A stretch of DNA of 44,382 nt. It comes from Chrysochromulina tobinii. Lineage: Eukaryota; Haptophyta; Prymnesiales; Chrysochromulinaceae. The DNA lies in contig JWZX01003360.1 in assembly GCA_001275005.1 (NCBI GenBank), forward strand, positions 1 to 44,382, in the 5' to 3' direction. The notes beneath the pieces were generated by a model. It saw only the letters and a list, made by a program, of their open reading frames with translations, was not told the origin of the DNA and made no database searches. A program made the position numbers and the translations under genes. This document shows positions 14,583-23,957 of this stretch, in pieces. Each line of letters starts with the position of its first letter. Positions within the stretch are counted from its first letter, which is position 1.

Positions 14583-16853
14583 TTGGCGGCGCATCCCAAC
14601 ATGGAAGATGACAGGCAAATGTCAACCGACAGTGTGATAGAAAGCCTCTTCGAGTCGTTGGGCCAGCTCGAGGGCGCCCAGGACTCCAACGGCAAGTCGG
14701 AGCAGAGGAGTATGAGCGCCTTCTTGGCCATGGAGGTGGTGTGCTCATCAGACGTGATGATGGCTGTCGAAGCCGAGCGATCATCCCCCTATAGCTCCAA
14801 CACGGAACGCTCGAGCTTTGATCAAGGCTCGAACGATGCAGGGTCGATGGAATGGCGACTCGCGCCCGCGCCTGCTTCGAACCTTCCATCGCCGCCTGCT
14901 TGGAACGAGATTGAGCACGTGCTGTATACAGCGGGGCAGGCTCCAGCAGCAGCAGCAGCAGTGTTCCCCCACCCGGCGATGGCGCCGGCGATGGCGCCGG
15001 CGATGGCGCAGGCGATGGCGCAGTCGCCTGCGATTTCGCCGGCGATGGCACCGACGCCGACGCCGTTGCACCCATTTCCCCCAACGGGCACGTGGGCCTC
15101 GGCGCCGGCGTGCTCCAGCGCGCCCTTGATGCGGTCACTACAGCCGCTGCACCAAACGTCTCATCAGAAAATGCAGCAACTGCCGCAACAGCCGCTGCAA
15201 CCGCAGCAGCCACCGCAGCCGCAGCAGCCGCAGCAGCCGCCGCAGCCGCAGCCGCGCGCGCACCACTGGGTGATGAGTGATCGGACCGCTCCGGCGAGTC
15301 TTTCCGGTGCGCCAGCCTTTCGCACGATGCTCAACGGCATGCTGCAACCTCCGGGGCTCTCCTCGCATGCAACGGCATGCAATGGCATGCAACCTCCGGG
15401 GCTCTCCTCGCATGCAACGGCATGCAATGGCATGCAACCTCCGGGGCTCTCCTCGCATGCAACGGCATGCAATGGCATGCAACCTCCGGGGCTCTCCTCG
15501 CATCCTATCCGACCGGGCAGCAGCATGCCTGCAAACGCGCCGGGCAGCAGCATGCATGCAACGGCGCCGGGCAATAGCATGCAAGCATACATGCCGTCGC
15601 ATTCAGGCTCGTGGACTGTGCATGATGGACAGTCGTTTGCGACGCAGATGCGCGAGAAGCGCCCTCGTGAGCATCCCCAGCCCCAGCTACAGCGCTACAA
15701 CAGCCTCCCGGCCACCGAGCCTGGCACCCATGCTCCGAGTCAGTCTCCGCTCCAGCGCTACCAATCCATGCCAAGCCAATCCATGTCAAGCCAATCCATG
15801 CCGCTAAGCTCCGCGGCGCTGCAAACGATGCCCACGGTCACCCAAGCGCACGGCGGCTCATACTTTGGCTCCTCTGGGGGGGGAGTGGGGGGAGTGGGGG
15901 GGGGCGGTGCGCCGGGTGCGCCGGGTGCGCCGGGTGCGGCATGGGGCGGGGCTGGGGCCGGGAATCCGTTGCCCCGTGCGCAAAGCGTGATAGACGCTAT
16001 GGCGTACCTAGCGGCCAATGGAGCCGTTGGGGCCGTTTCGACGGGTGGAGCGGCCGCTCCCACGAACCCGAACGGCAGCACGCACGGCGGCCGTCTGTTC
16101 AACCACGTCGCAGCCGGAGGCACAGCTGGCAACAACGGCGCCCAGAACGGCGCCCAGAACGGCGCCCAGAACGGCGCCAGCGGCAGCGGAGTTGTCGGCG
16201 CCCAGGTCGGCGCTTCGGCCGCTGCGGAGGCCGTGGCGGCGGGCTTGTCTCCGGCCTTGGGGACCCTAATGACTGACGGCTTTCAGATCGTGGGCGGAGG
16301 CCTCCAGATGTATAAGTGCTTGCTCGACCTGATACCAAGCCCGATCTTCGTGCGCTCAGGTACGTTGATTGCCACTGATGACCTGCCTGGCATGCAAGTG
16401 CTCACCACAGCGCTCCCCTGCTCTCCGATCTTCGTGCGCTCAGCCGATGGCAAGATCCTGTACACGAACCGATGCGGCTTCGTGACGCTCGGCGAGGCGT
16501 CGAGCGCCCTGCCCGCTGCATGGCAAGTCACGCCCCAGCTCGCCCCTACGACCCACTCGTCGCGCCGTGCAGGGGACAAGGAGGGTGAGGTCGACCTTCC
16601 ACGCGACCCCGTACCGGCCGCCACCGCCACCAACGAGCCGTTGCCGCCGTTGCCCGCGGCTTCGCACGGCTTCTCGGTGCTGATCCAGGGGCGCTCGACT
16701 CCCATCCGGGCTGTGCTCCTGATGCATCGCATCCCATTCTGGCTCGCGAGTGCCGATGGGAGTGCGCACTCGGCGGTGTGCATGTACGTGGCCCCTGTCG
16801 CGGGCTCCGTGTCGCACACCTTCTACCCCACGCACCACAACCCCGAGGTGTAG
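14583..16853 (+). CDS. PAS-domain protein with long low-complexity N-terminus
   Basis: Exons 14583-16359 and 16444-16853, about 728 residues (a second Met at 14601 is equally possible). The first 570 residues are low complexity: APAMAPAMAQ repeats, a Gln/Pro run, a 15-residue repeat (MQPPGLSSHATACNG) about three times, SSM/PSQSM repeats, a Gly run, GAPGAPGAP and NGAQNGAQ. The end holds a PAS-like domain (LLDLIPSPIFVRS/ADGKILYTN, then LIQGRSTPIRAVLLMHRIPF), a sensor fold that binds ligands or partner proteins. The intron of 84 nt is a multiple of three and has no stop, so unspliced RNA also reads through, but it would break the PAS motif. Gln/Pro-rich N-terminus plus PAS would suit a transcription regulator, which is inference; no DNA-binding domain is seen. 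Confidence 0.65.
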   Translation: MAAHPNMEDDRQMSTDSVIESLFESLGQLEGAQDSNGKSEQRSMSAFLAMEVVCSSDVMMAVEAERSSPYSSNTERSSFDQGSNDAGSMEWRLAPAPASNLPSPPAWNEIEHVLYTAGQAPAAAAAVFPHPAMAPAMAPAMAQAMAQSPAISPAMAPTPTPLHPFPPTGTWASAPACSSAPLMRSLQPLHQTSHQKMQQLPQQPLQPQQPPQPQQPQQPPQPQPRAHHWVMSDRTAPASLSGAPAFRTMLNGMLQPPGLSSHATACNGMQPPGLSSHATACNGMQPPGLSSHATACNGMQPPGLSSHPIRPGSSMPANAPGSSMHATAPGNSMQAYMPSHSGSWTVHDGQSFATQMREKRPREHPQPQLQRYNSLPATEPGTHAPSQSPLQRYQSMPSQSMSSQSMPLSSAALQTMPTVTQAHGGSYFGSSGGGVGGVGGGGAPGAPGAPGAAWGGAGAGNPLPRAQSVIDAMAYLAANGAVGAVSTGGAAAPTNPNGSTHGGRLFNHVAAGGTAGNNGAQNGAQNGAQNGASGSGVVGAQVGASAAAEAVAAGLSPALGTLMTDGFQIVGGGLQMYKCLLDLIPSPIFVRSGTLIATDDLPGMQVLTTALPCSPIFVRSADGKILYTNRCGFVTLGEASSALPAAWQVTPQLAPTTHSSRRAGDKEGEVDLPRDPVPAATATNEPLPPLPAASHGFSVLIQGRSTPIRAVLLMHRIPFWLASADGSAHSAVCMYVAPVAGSVSHTFYPTHHNPEV
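15345..15520 (+). repeat. 45-nt coding tandem repeat in the PAS gene
   Basis: About three and a half copies of a 45-nt unit beginning CAACCTCCGGGGCTCTCCTC and ending in GCATGCAACGGCATGCAATG, coding MQPPGLSSHATACNG. The copies are nearly identical at DNA level, which points to recent expansion. Confidence 0.85.
16360..16443 (+). mobile_element. PAS-gene intron, full introner
   Basis: 84 nt: GTACGTTGATTGCCACTGAT GACCTGCCTGGCATGCAAGT GCTCACCACAGCG, then CTCTCCGATCTTCGTGCGCT CAG. The last part copies the upstream exon end CCCGATCTTCGTGCGCTCAG and provides the acceptor. Head and core match myosin intron 2. Confidence 0.9.
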
Positions 16854-17204
16854 CGAGAGGTGGGATAGAGATCAAGTGCGCCGCATTGCGTTCCATGTCC
16901 GTTCCATGAGATGTCAGATGTGCATGTTGCAAGCCGTCCTGTTGCTGCTGCTTCTGCTGCTTCTGCTGCCGACCTGACGGCGCGCTGTGGCAGCCGCATG
17001 TACTATTCTCCCCCGTGCAGTCTACACGCGTGTTCACGCGTGCAATTCATGTCGGATACGGATGGAAAAACGGCACGCATAAAATACACCATTTATGATT
17101 TAAACGACGCACTAACGCTCTTGGCCGGCTTTTTGGCCGCGGGGCAAAGATGATGGACCCCTGAAACGCGTCCACGTCTGAGGCCTGACACTAACTCCTT
17201 GTCG
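16854..17204. other. intergenic, convergent 3' ends
   Basis: Between the stops of the PAS gene (+) and the ankyrin gene (-). It contains a GCTGCTGCTTCTGCTGCTTC tract near 16940-16970 and an AT-richer part (17050-17110). No gene seen; probably the two 3' UTRs. Confidence 0.45.
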
Positions 17205-20087
17205 TCAATGGAATTTCATTCGGGGTTTGATGGACCGAGAGGTGAGATGGTCCGTGAGCTCACGCGAGCTGATCCGTGAGCGTGCCGACTGCGAGCCATG
17301 CGAACGCTCTGTGCTGTTTCCAGACGTGGCGCCCGTTGGAAACGTGTTTAGTAGGGCCGCTGGCTTCTCCTGGTGCCACACGCTGGGCACATGTCCTTTC
17401 GCCTGTGAGCTTGGTGACATGATTTCTGGTGACACGCTGATGGTTGGTGCCTCGGACGATTCTGCCGCGGCAGCGACGGCCTCAGCCGTTGCCGCTTCGG
17501 CAGCTACGGCCACTACGGCCCCATCTGCTGCCGCCGCTGCCATCTGGACCGCTATAGCCGCTATGGCCTCAGCCGCGGCCGCCTCGACCGCTGCCGCCTC
17601 AGCCGCTAATACCTCGGCCGCTGCCTCCTCAGCCTGTGGGCTAGCTACGTGAAGGGCCACGTACGTCGGCTGCCGCCTCAGCTCCAGCGCACGATTGGGC
17701 ATCCCTTCGGCCACATCGGTCACTGCTGCCTCAGCTGGCGCGGCCTCGGCCTCTGCCGCCTCTGCCGCCTCTGCCGCCTCCGCCTCTGCTGCCTCTGCTG
17801 CCTCTGCTGCTGCTACCTCGGCGGCGGCTGCCTCTGCTGCTGCTACTTCGGCCGCTGCTGCCTCAACCGCAGCCTCGGCCGCTGCGCTTGCGGCCTCAGC
17901 CGCTGCAGCAGATGGCGTTGACACTCGCCGACCGCTCGCTCGGGTCCCATCTCGAGCGTCGTCGGCATTGGGCATGGCGGCTTCGATGCTGGCTAGCGTC
18001 TCAGGCATGGTGCTGGCTGGTGCCTCGGTCAGTTCTGCGGCTGGTGTAGACGGTGATGCGATCCGCTGCTCGTTGGCTTGGATCTGCGCTCGTGTGTGCG
18101 CCTGGAGCTCCGCCAGCTGCCTGATCATCTCCCATTCTTTGGCAACGAGCTTTGCACGCGCATCGTGGACTTGTCGGCTCATCTCCTCCTGCAGCTCAGC
18201 TAGCTGGCGCTGCAGCTCCTCCTCGCGCGCCTCGTGCGAAGCATGCTGATCCTGCCTATCCCTTTCTTGGTCGGCGAGCTGTACGCGCAGCTGCGCCTGA
18301 ACGTCAGCTGACTCGTTCATCTGCGCCTGGAACTCAGCCTCACGTGCGACTGCCTGCGCGCGCATCTTGGCATCTTTAGCCGCAAGGGCCGCGCCTACCT
18401 CCTCCTCCTTATCCGCCAGCATGAAACGCATCGCTTCGATCTGCTGTTGGGCTTCTTCCTCCTTGAGGGCCATCAGCTTGCACACCTCCTCATCTTTCGC
18501 TACTAGCGTCTCCTCCATCTCAGTCTCCTGTGCTGCCAGGCGCGCGTGCAAACTCTCGAGTTCCTTTTTCTTCTCTGCAAGCTGCATGTGGAGCTCATCG
18601 CGCTCGACGCGCCATGCCTCTTCCCGCATCGCAAGCATCTCTTGCATCGCGAGCGCCTTCTGTTGCCAGCTCAAGTGTGTGTCGCCCATGATTTGAGCTA
18701 CGCCTCCTGAATCGTGATCGCCGCATGCTGCCGAAGCGATCGCACAGGCGTCGAACGCTTGCATCGCGGCCGCGGCCTCGAGCAGTGCGGCACACTCTGC
18801 ATGGCCTCGTTGCCAGGCGGTTTGTAGCGGCGTCTGGCCATGCCATTCATGCTCCAAGTCCGCGCCGGCGTCAATGAGAATGCGGGCGCATTCGGTCCGC
18901 CCGTACGCGCAGCAGGCAACGAGTGGTGTGCGGCCGTCGCTGGCAGACATCGAGGGGTTCGCCGACGCGGCGATGAGCAGCGTCACGCAATGGACGTGAT
19001 CCGCCCAGCAGGCGACGTACAGCGGCGACGCCCCATCATTGTCCGCGCGGTCGACGGTCGCTCCGGCGTCGATCAGCAGGCGCAAACAGGGTTCAGAGCC
19101 GCGCACGCATGCCTTGTAGAGCGCGGTGCCTCCGTCATCGTCTGCAGCGTCGACGTCAGCTCGAGCGTCGAGGAGCAGTTGCGCGCACTCTGCGTTGCCA
19201 TTGTAGCAGCTAATGAGCAGAGGCGTGTGCCCATCGCCCGTCGCTCGCGCGACGTCGGCATTGTGGCGAAGCAGGAACGCGACGCACCCGACGTGCCCGC
19301 GCAGGCAACTCAGAAAGAGCGCCGTTCTGCCCTCGTCATCAGCCCCGTCCAAGTCTGCTCCGGCTTCGAGAAGGAGCTCTATGCATCGCTCGTGGCCCTC
19401 TGATGCGGCCTTGTGCAATGCGCTGGAGCCCCCTTCGTCTACTTTGCTCAGATCGGCGCCTCCTTCTAGCAAGACCTCGAGACACTCCGCATGGCCGAGC
19501 TCACAGCTCGCCATTAAAGCGTTGCGGCCCTCGCCATCGGTCATGTTGGGGTCCACATGCTCAGCTAGGAGCTGGCGGAGCTCTGAAATCGCGTTGTGCT
19601 CCGCTGCACTCAGCACGTTGTGGCGCCCCACGTTGACCGGCGGGATGAAGGACGGGATCACCACTTTGATGCTAGGCACTAGAGGCAGTCTCCCACTCCG
19701 CAGCTCGCGGCTGCTGCTGAGGGCGGAGCCTTGGAGGCTCAACGTGTCGGTGCCCGTTCTATCGGTGCCGGACTCCTCCTCAAGAGCATATCCGTCGCAC
19801 GCAGCAGGTAGCCCTGCACCAACTGCATCAAGCTCAGCGACCTCAGCTTCCTTGGCATAGCTGACGGGCTGGCCTTCACATAATAAAGGTCCCTTGAAGG
19901 AAAGTGAATTGGAATCTTCCTCCTCCTCATCGTCGCTGGACTCGCCAACAAACTGAGGTCTGCTCAGCATGGGACCTCTTGGTGTTGGCAGGTTGAGCAG
20001 GGGCACCTTGACAGCCTTGGCCATCTTGGCTGGACGGCTGACACCGGGTGCACGGGCCGTGCTATTTGTGATCCAAGGGGACCGCAC
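17205..20087 (-). CDS. ankyrin-repeat protein with long coiled coil and Ala/Glu-rich tail
   Basis: Single open frame of 960 residues; a second Met at residue 22 may be the true start. Residues 1-150 are acidic and Ser-rich (SSDDEEEEDSN). About nine ankyrin repeats follow at about 160-440 (for example SSALHKAASEGHERCIELLL). Then a strongly heptad-like coiled coil runs at about 470-690 (MREEAWRVERDELHMQLAEK, KDEEVCKLMALKEEEAQQQ). Next is a stretch of AAEAAEAAEAE repeats (about 745-800) and a second Ala-rich block. Ankyrin repeats bind partner proteins and the coiled coil should oligomerise, so a cytosolic scaffold is likely; no catalytic domain is seen. It has no introns, unlike the myosin and ROCO genes. 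Confidence 0.8.
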   Translation of the reverse strand: MRSPWITNSTARAPGVSRPAKMAKAVKVPLLNLPTPRGPMLSRPQFVGESSDDEEEEDSNSLSFKGPLLCEGQPVSYAKEAEVAELDAVGAGLPAACDGYALEEESGTDRTGTDTLSLQGSALSSSRELRSGRLPLVPSIKVVIPSFIPPVNVGRHNVLSAAEHNAISELRQLLAEHVDPNMTDGEGRNALMASCELGHAECLEVLLEGGADLSKVDEGGSSALHKAASEGHERCIELLLEAGADLDGADDEGRTALFLSCLRGHVGCVAFLLRHNADVARATGDGHTPLLISCYNGNAECAQLLLDARADVDAADDDGGTALYKACVRGSEPCLRLLIDAGATVDRADNDGASPLYVACWADHVHCVTLLIAASANPSMSASDGRTPLVACCAYGRTECARILIDAGADLEHEWHGQTPLQTAWQRGHAECAALLEAAAAMQAFDACAIASAACGDHDSGGVAQIMGDTHLSWQQKALAMQEMLAMREEAWRVERDELHMQLAEKKKELESLHARLAAQETEMEETLVAKDEEVCKLMALKEEEAQQQIEAMRFMLADKEEEVGAALAAKDAKMRAQAVAREAEFQAQMNESADVQAQLRVQLADQERDRQDQHASHEAREEELQRQLAELQEEMSRQVHDARAKLVAKEWEMIRQLAELQAHTRAQIQANEQRIASPSTPAAELTEAPASTMPETLASIEAAMPNADDARDGTRASGRRVSTPSAAAAEAASAAAEAAVEAAAAEVAAAEAAAAEVAAAEAAEAAEAEAAEAAEAAEAEAAPAEAAVTDVAEGMPNRALELRRQPTYVALHVASPQAEEAAAEVLAAEAAAVEAAAAEAIAAIAVQMAAAAADGAVVAVAAEAATAEAVAAAAESSEAPTISVSPEIMSPSSQAKGHVPSVWHQEKPAALLNTFPTGATSGNSTERSHGSQSARSRISSRELTDHLTSRSIKPRMKFH

Positions 20088-20222
20088 GAAAAAAGTCAGG
20101 TGGCGACCGACTGTGTGAGCAGCGGGCCGGGCCCAATATGACCTTCATAATCGTTTCGACGTCATTGACAAATTAATGAAATCTATCGATGAGAAGCTAC
20201 CGGTACCCGCGCGGCGATCTAT

Positions 20223-21134
20223 CTAATCTACGCACTCATCGAGGCCATCGCACACCCTGGCGGACGCGTGAAGCGGATGTGTAAAGCGTCCCGCCCAACC
20301 CTGATCCTGCAGGTAATAGACGGATTCCAGAGTCAAGCCGTGCGCAGGCGCGGGCGGGGGCAGCAGGTCCCGGTCCCGCGAGGCAACCAAGCCGGGTACG
20401 TCCGCCGGTCCGATCTTGTGCGTGCCGACCGCGAGAAGGAGGCCAACCATGTTGCGCACCATCTTAAACAGTGCTGACTGCACATGGAAGTCCGCGCGCA
20501 AGTTCCCACAGCCCTCGTCGACCACGCGCAAGTCGCGTATGATGCGCGTGGTGAGAACGCGATCGAGCTCCCGCGGCGGCGGTTCACCGGCTCGCCGGTT
20601 GGCAAAGGCGGCACAGTCCAGCTTGCCGAGCAAGTGACCAGCGGCGGCGTTCATCGCGTCGAGATCGAGGGGGAGATGATGAGCATGGTGCCGAGATCGA
20701 ACATCGAGGGGGTCCCAGTGCGGGCCGGTGCTCAGTCGGTAACTGTACAGCTTGCCCGTCGCCCACAAGCGTGCGTGCCACAAGCGACCGGCCTCGTCGG
20801 TCTCCAGCGCCTCCTCCACGTTGGAGACACGCAGCTCGGGAGGACACAGCGCGTTGAGGCTACGGGCAAGCGCCTCGCCGCTCGGAAAGTTGCCGTTTCG
20901 GCCCTGCGCAAGGTCGAAATGGATGGCTTGGCCACGGGCGTGCACGCCTGCATCGGTACGGCTCGCGCCGTTCACGCTGACTTGCTGCCGCGTGCACTGG
21001 GCGAGCGCCACCTGGAGCACGTCTGCGACGGCGCGCTTGTTGGGCTGTGTTTGGAAGCCTGTGAACGCGGAGCCGTCATAGAGCACGCGAGCTCGATAGC
21101 GGCGCAGGGAAGACGAAGCATCGAGAAATAGCAT
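20223..21134 (-). CDS. tRNA pseudouridine synthase, TruA family
   Basis: 303 residues, intronless. It converts uridine to pseudouridine in tRNA (positions 38-40 in bacterial TruA; eukaryotic Pus3/Pus1-type relatives vary). The catalytic motif NGASRTDAGVHARGQ is present with the nucleophilic Asp at residue 61. Other family marks are YDGSAFTGFQTQPN near the N-terminus, LWATGKLYSYRL, RNMVGLLLAVGTHKI and GLTLESVYY at the end. The length and compact form look like the bacterial/organellar TruA type, so a plastid or mitochondrial role is possible, but no clear transit peptide is seen before MLFLDASSSLRRYRAR. Confidence 0.9.
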   Translation of the reverse strand: MLFLDASSSLRRYRARVLYDGSAFTGFQTQPNKRAVADVLQVALAQCTRQQVSVNGASRTDAGVHARGQAIHFDLAQGRNGNFPSGEALARSLNALCPPELRVSNVEEALETDEAGRLWHARLWATGKLYSYRLSTGPHWDPLDVRSRHHAHHLPLDLDAMNAAAGHLLGKLDCAAFANRRAGEPPPRELDRVLTTRIIRDLRVVDEGCGNLRADFHVQSALFKMVRNMVGLLLAVGTHKIGPADVPGLVASRDRDLLPPPAPAHGLTLESVYYLQDQGWAGRFTHPLHASARVCDGLDECVD

Positions 21135-21666
21135 CGATGGATTCGCGACGATCGCGCAGGAGCAGCGTTGAACGCAGGGAGCATTTCAAGGGAGAAGAAT
21201 GCGTAACCTCCGCTGGTGTGAACGCATCCGTGCTGCTGCTGTTCAACACAACGCGCGCACACACTCCGGACCCCCAAGCACGAGGGCCACGATCGCTATG
21301 TATGTACCGGTCCGGTGTCTTGGGTGTCGAATTCTAAACATTGGCTGTGAACGTACCGGTAAAAAGACACCGGGGGGAGCCGGGACACACACGAGAACTT
21401 ACCGGCAGAGTTGTGCAGTGTGAACTGGCTGTTAGAATGATTTGTGCTTTTGTGCAGACCTAGTGCAGACCACCCGACTCTTGCTTGTTGCTGTGAGAGC
21501 TCCCTGTCCGGTCCGACTCGCACACTCACTCACTCACTCACTCTGCAGTGCACTCGCACCGCAACGAACACACACCGCCCTCGCGCCTCGCCTCTCCACG
21601 CCAGCCACGGCCACGCGCGCGCTCTGGAGCGACCCTCGTTCCCTCTCTGTCGCTCCAGTGACTCTC
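21135..21666. other. intergenic region upstream of truA-like gene
   Basis: It holds the 5' side of the pseudouridine synthase gene and the 3' side of the carboxylesterase gene. A short CACT microsatellite (about six units) lies at about 21520-21543. A short open frame rich in Ser upstream of 21134 is in another frame and not supported. Confidence 0.4.
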
Positions 21667-23470
21667 TCAGCTCGGAAACAGAGTCTCCCAGAACGCGCAG
21701 TGGGCCTGGTGCGGCGCGTGCACCGGGCCAAGCTCTCCCTCCGCGTCGGGCACGACGAGCATTTGGGTCATCCCCGCCGCGCCACCAATGCTCCGAGGCC
21801 AAGGAGGGCACGGTTGGCCTCCGTGGCCTCCGTGGCCTCCGTGGCCTGCGTGGCCGGCGCACCCCGCATTCGGGTCGGCGTTGGCCGCAAAGGCTGCCCA
21901 GTACCCGAGCATCACTTGCGAGAGAGTGCGTTCCTCCGTGGTGAAGTCGCAGATGGTCCAATTATTGGGCGGCCCGAGGTTGTCTGGAGCCGCCTCGGAC
22001 CCGAACACGTACCGAACCTCCGCGCCGTGCGTCGCCCAACGAAGTGTAGTCGGGAGTGGCTCAGGCGAGACTACGTCCAATTCCGGCCCGTTGTCGCAGC
22101 CCCAGCCCGGCGTCGTCGTGGCGGTCTCACCGCCCGAGACGGCGCCGCGGACACTGGCCGGCTGCGGCCCACTCCGCTGAGGCTGGAAGTGCGCAAACTC
22201 ATAGCTCCATACCCGGCGACCCGCGCTCGCCGCAAAGCCAGCCAGCCGGTACGACGGGCAGATGACGTATGCGTCGGCATCGGCCTGCAAGAAGGCCGCC
22301 TGCGGCGAGCCTCCATAAATGGAGAGCGGGTACTGCGCCTCAATTTGCGGCGCGTTGGCACCCCAAGCGGCCTTGAGTGCCTCGCGGTAGGCCGCCGCAT
22401 CCGTCTGGACGGGGTCTCCGGGGGTCAAGCCCAAGGTGGGTGCGGTGCCATAGAAGGCCGAGGTGCCGTCCTTTGACGTGTGCCCGATCAGCAACACGTC
22501 CGGGTTGATGTGCCCTTGCTTCCATGCGGCGTCCGTCGTGGTGGCCCCCATCACAAAGCTATCGGCGAAGTAGCCCGTAAAGTACGGCGCGACGGCCAGG
22601 TCGCTCATCAGCTCGTCCGGCCACTGTACCAACTCGGCCGAGACGGAGCGAAGCTCGGCGAGGGTCGAGACGTTAAGGTCGGCCATCACGCGCTGGCTCA
22701 CGTTGTGCGCGAGCGCGAGGCTCGATGGACCCCATCCGCGACCAGTGCTGGTCGGTGGGCCGCCTGCACACGGGCCCGACTGCAGCGCGGCACGCGTGAA
22801 GAGGCCGCGGGCTGCGGGCGCGACGCTGAGCACACACGAGAGGTAACCTCCCGACGACTCACCGAAGAGCGTGATGTCCGTCGCCCGCCCCCCGAAGGCC
22901 CCGATGTGCCTTCGGACCCAGTGCAGGCCTACGATGACGTCATTCATCCCGTTCATGCCACCTGAGCCGCCGCCGTCAAAGTCAAAGCCTGGCAGCGCGC
23001 CGATCGGCAGGAAGCCGAGCGCGCCCAGCCGATAGCTGACGGTCACGACGATCACGCCCTGCTGCAAGGCGAGCTGCGAACCGTTGAATTGGGCGTTGCC
23101 GGAGTAGCCGCTGCACAGTCCGCCACCATACACCCATACCATCACCGGGAGCTTTGCACCGGGCGCCGCGCTCGCAGGCCGGTAGACGTTGAGCGTCAGG
23201 CAGTCCTCATTTGGCGGCGGGCCCTCCTCGTAGCCCGGCGGCCGCGGGTCGCCGTCCGGGTTTTGCATGCATGGCGCGCCCATTCGGCTCGCATTGAACA
23301 CGCCACCCGCGTATGGCACCCGGCTCTCCACGGACGCGTGTAAAGCGCCGATTGCCCACGGGCGGCAGCGCAAAGGGAATGCCCGCGAAGCGATGGACGC
23401 CGGCAACGGCAGCGGTGCCCAAGATCACGCCGAGGTCAATGCGGACCGATGGCACAAGTCCTGACGCCAT
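21667..23470 (-). pseudogene. type-B carboxylesterase, frame broken near the N-terminus
   Basis: Two minus-strand frames together give a carboxylesterase/lipase (alpha/beta hydrolase). The N-terminal part starts at about 23470 (MASGLVPSVRIDLGVILGTA) and reaches the family motif FAGIPFALPPVGNRRF. The rest continues in another frame from about 23340 (ASVESRVPYAGGVFNASRMG). One indel at about 23330-23345 would explain this; a gap so short cannot be an intron. Downstream all is intact: oxyanion-hole region VWVYGGGLCSG, nucleophile motif FGESSGG, catalytic-His region THGAEVRYVFG. The acid position reads SKDGTSAF, so Asp may replace the usual Glu. Near the C-terminus GHAGHGGHGGHGG is a small repeat. 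It either hydrolyses esters or is inactive; sequencing error is as likely as real decay. Confidence 0.8.
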
Positions 23471-23957
23471 CGCGGACGGATGCCCCGATCGACGGTGTGA
23501 ACTGTGAAGCAACTTGTGAAGCCTCGCTGTTCAACACAACGAGCAGCGCCCCACTCGGCGCGGTTTCGCAGCACAAGCGGCGTCGTGCGGTGATGATAGG
23601 AGATAGGAGTTGACTTGTGTGACCTTTTTTTCCTCACGAACAGGATAGGGGTCGTCGCACTCTTCCGGAGCAGTGGCGTTTGTCCTAAATTTCCATTTTT
23701 CCGAAAGCTAAGGTCCGCATGCGTAAGGACGAGCCCTTTTCCCCTCTGTGGATTCCGAACAGGAGAGGGGGTCGGGTACCGACCGGGTATGATGAATAGA
23801 TCATCTCCCTAACGGTATGTCGTATGATGAATGATCATCTCCCTAACATCTCCCCACAAAAGAGAAGACCTCAGGCATACCCCCAGCCCTGCGAACTGTC
23901 TGTTGGGCGCCCGCCAGAGCATATCCCCATAGCCTGTGAGAGACGGTCACCTTTATA
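23471..23957. other. intergenic region
   Basis: No gene seen. A direct repeat, TATGATGAATAGATCATCTC CCTAAC and TATGATGAATGATCATCTCC CTAAC, lies at about 23787-23848; each half contains a short palindrome around GATCATC. Confidence 0.45.

Noticed and set aside
17227-18249. Plus-strand Ala/Ser-rich open frames over the ankyrin gene
   Set aside because: Antisense of the Ala/Glu-rich coiled-coil coding sequence; no independent motif or start context.
20972-21277. N-terminal extension of the TruA-like protein from the upstream minus-strand frame
   Set aside because: It is in another frame than the enzyme and has no targeting-peptide composition that could be joined without an unseen intron.
21520-21545. 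CACT microsatellite as a functional element
   Set aside because: Short simple repeat between genes with no further structure.
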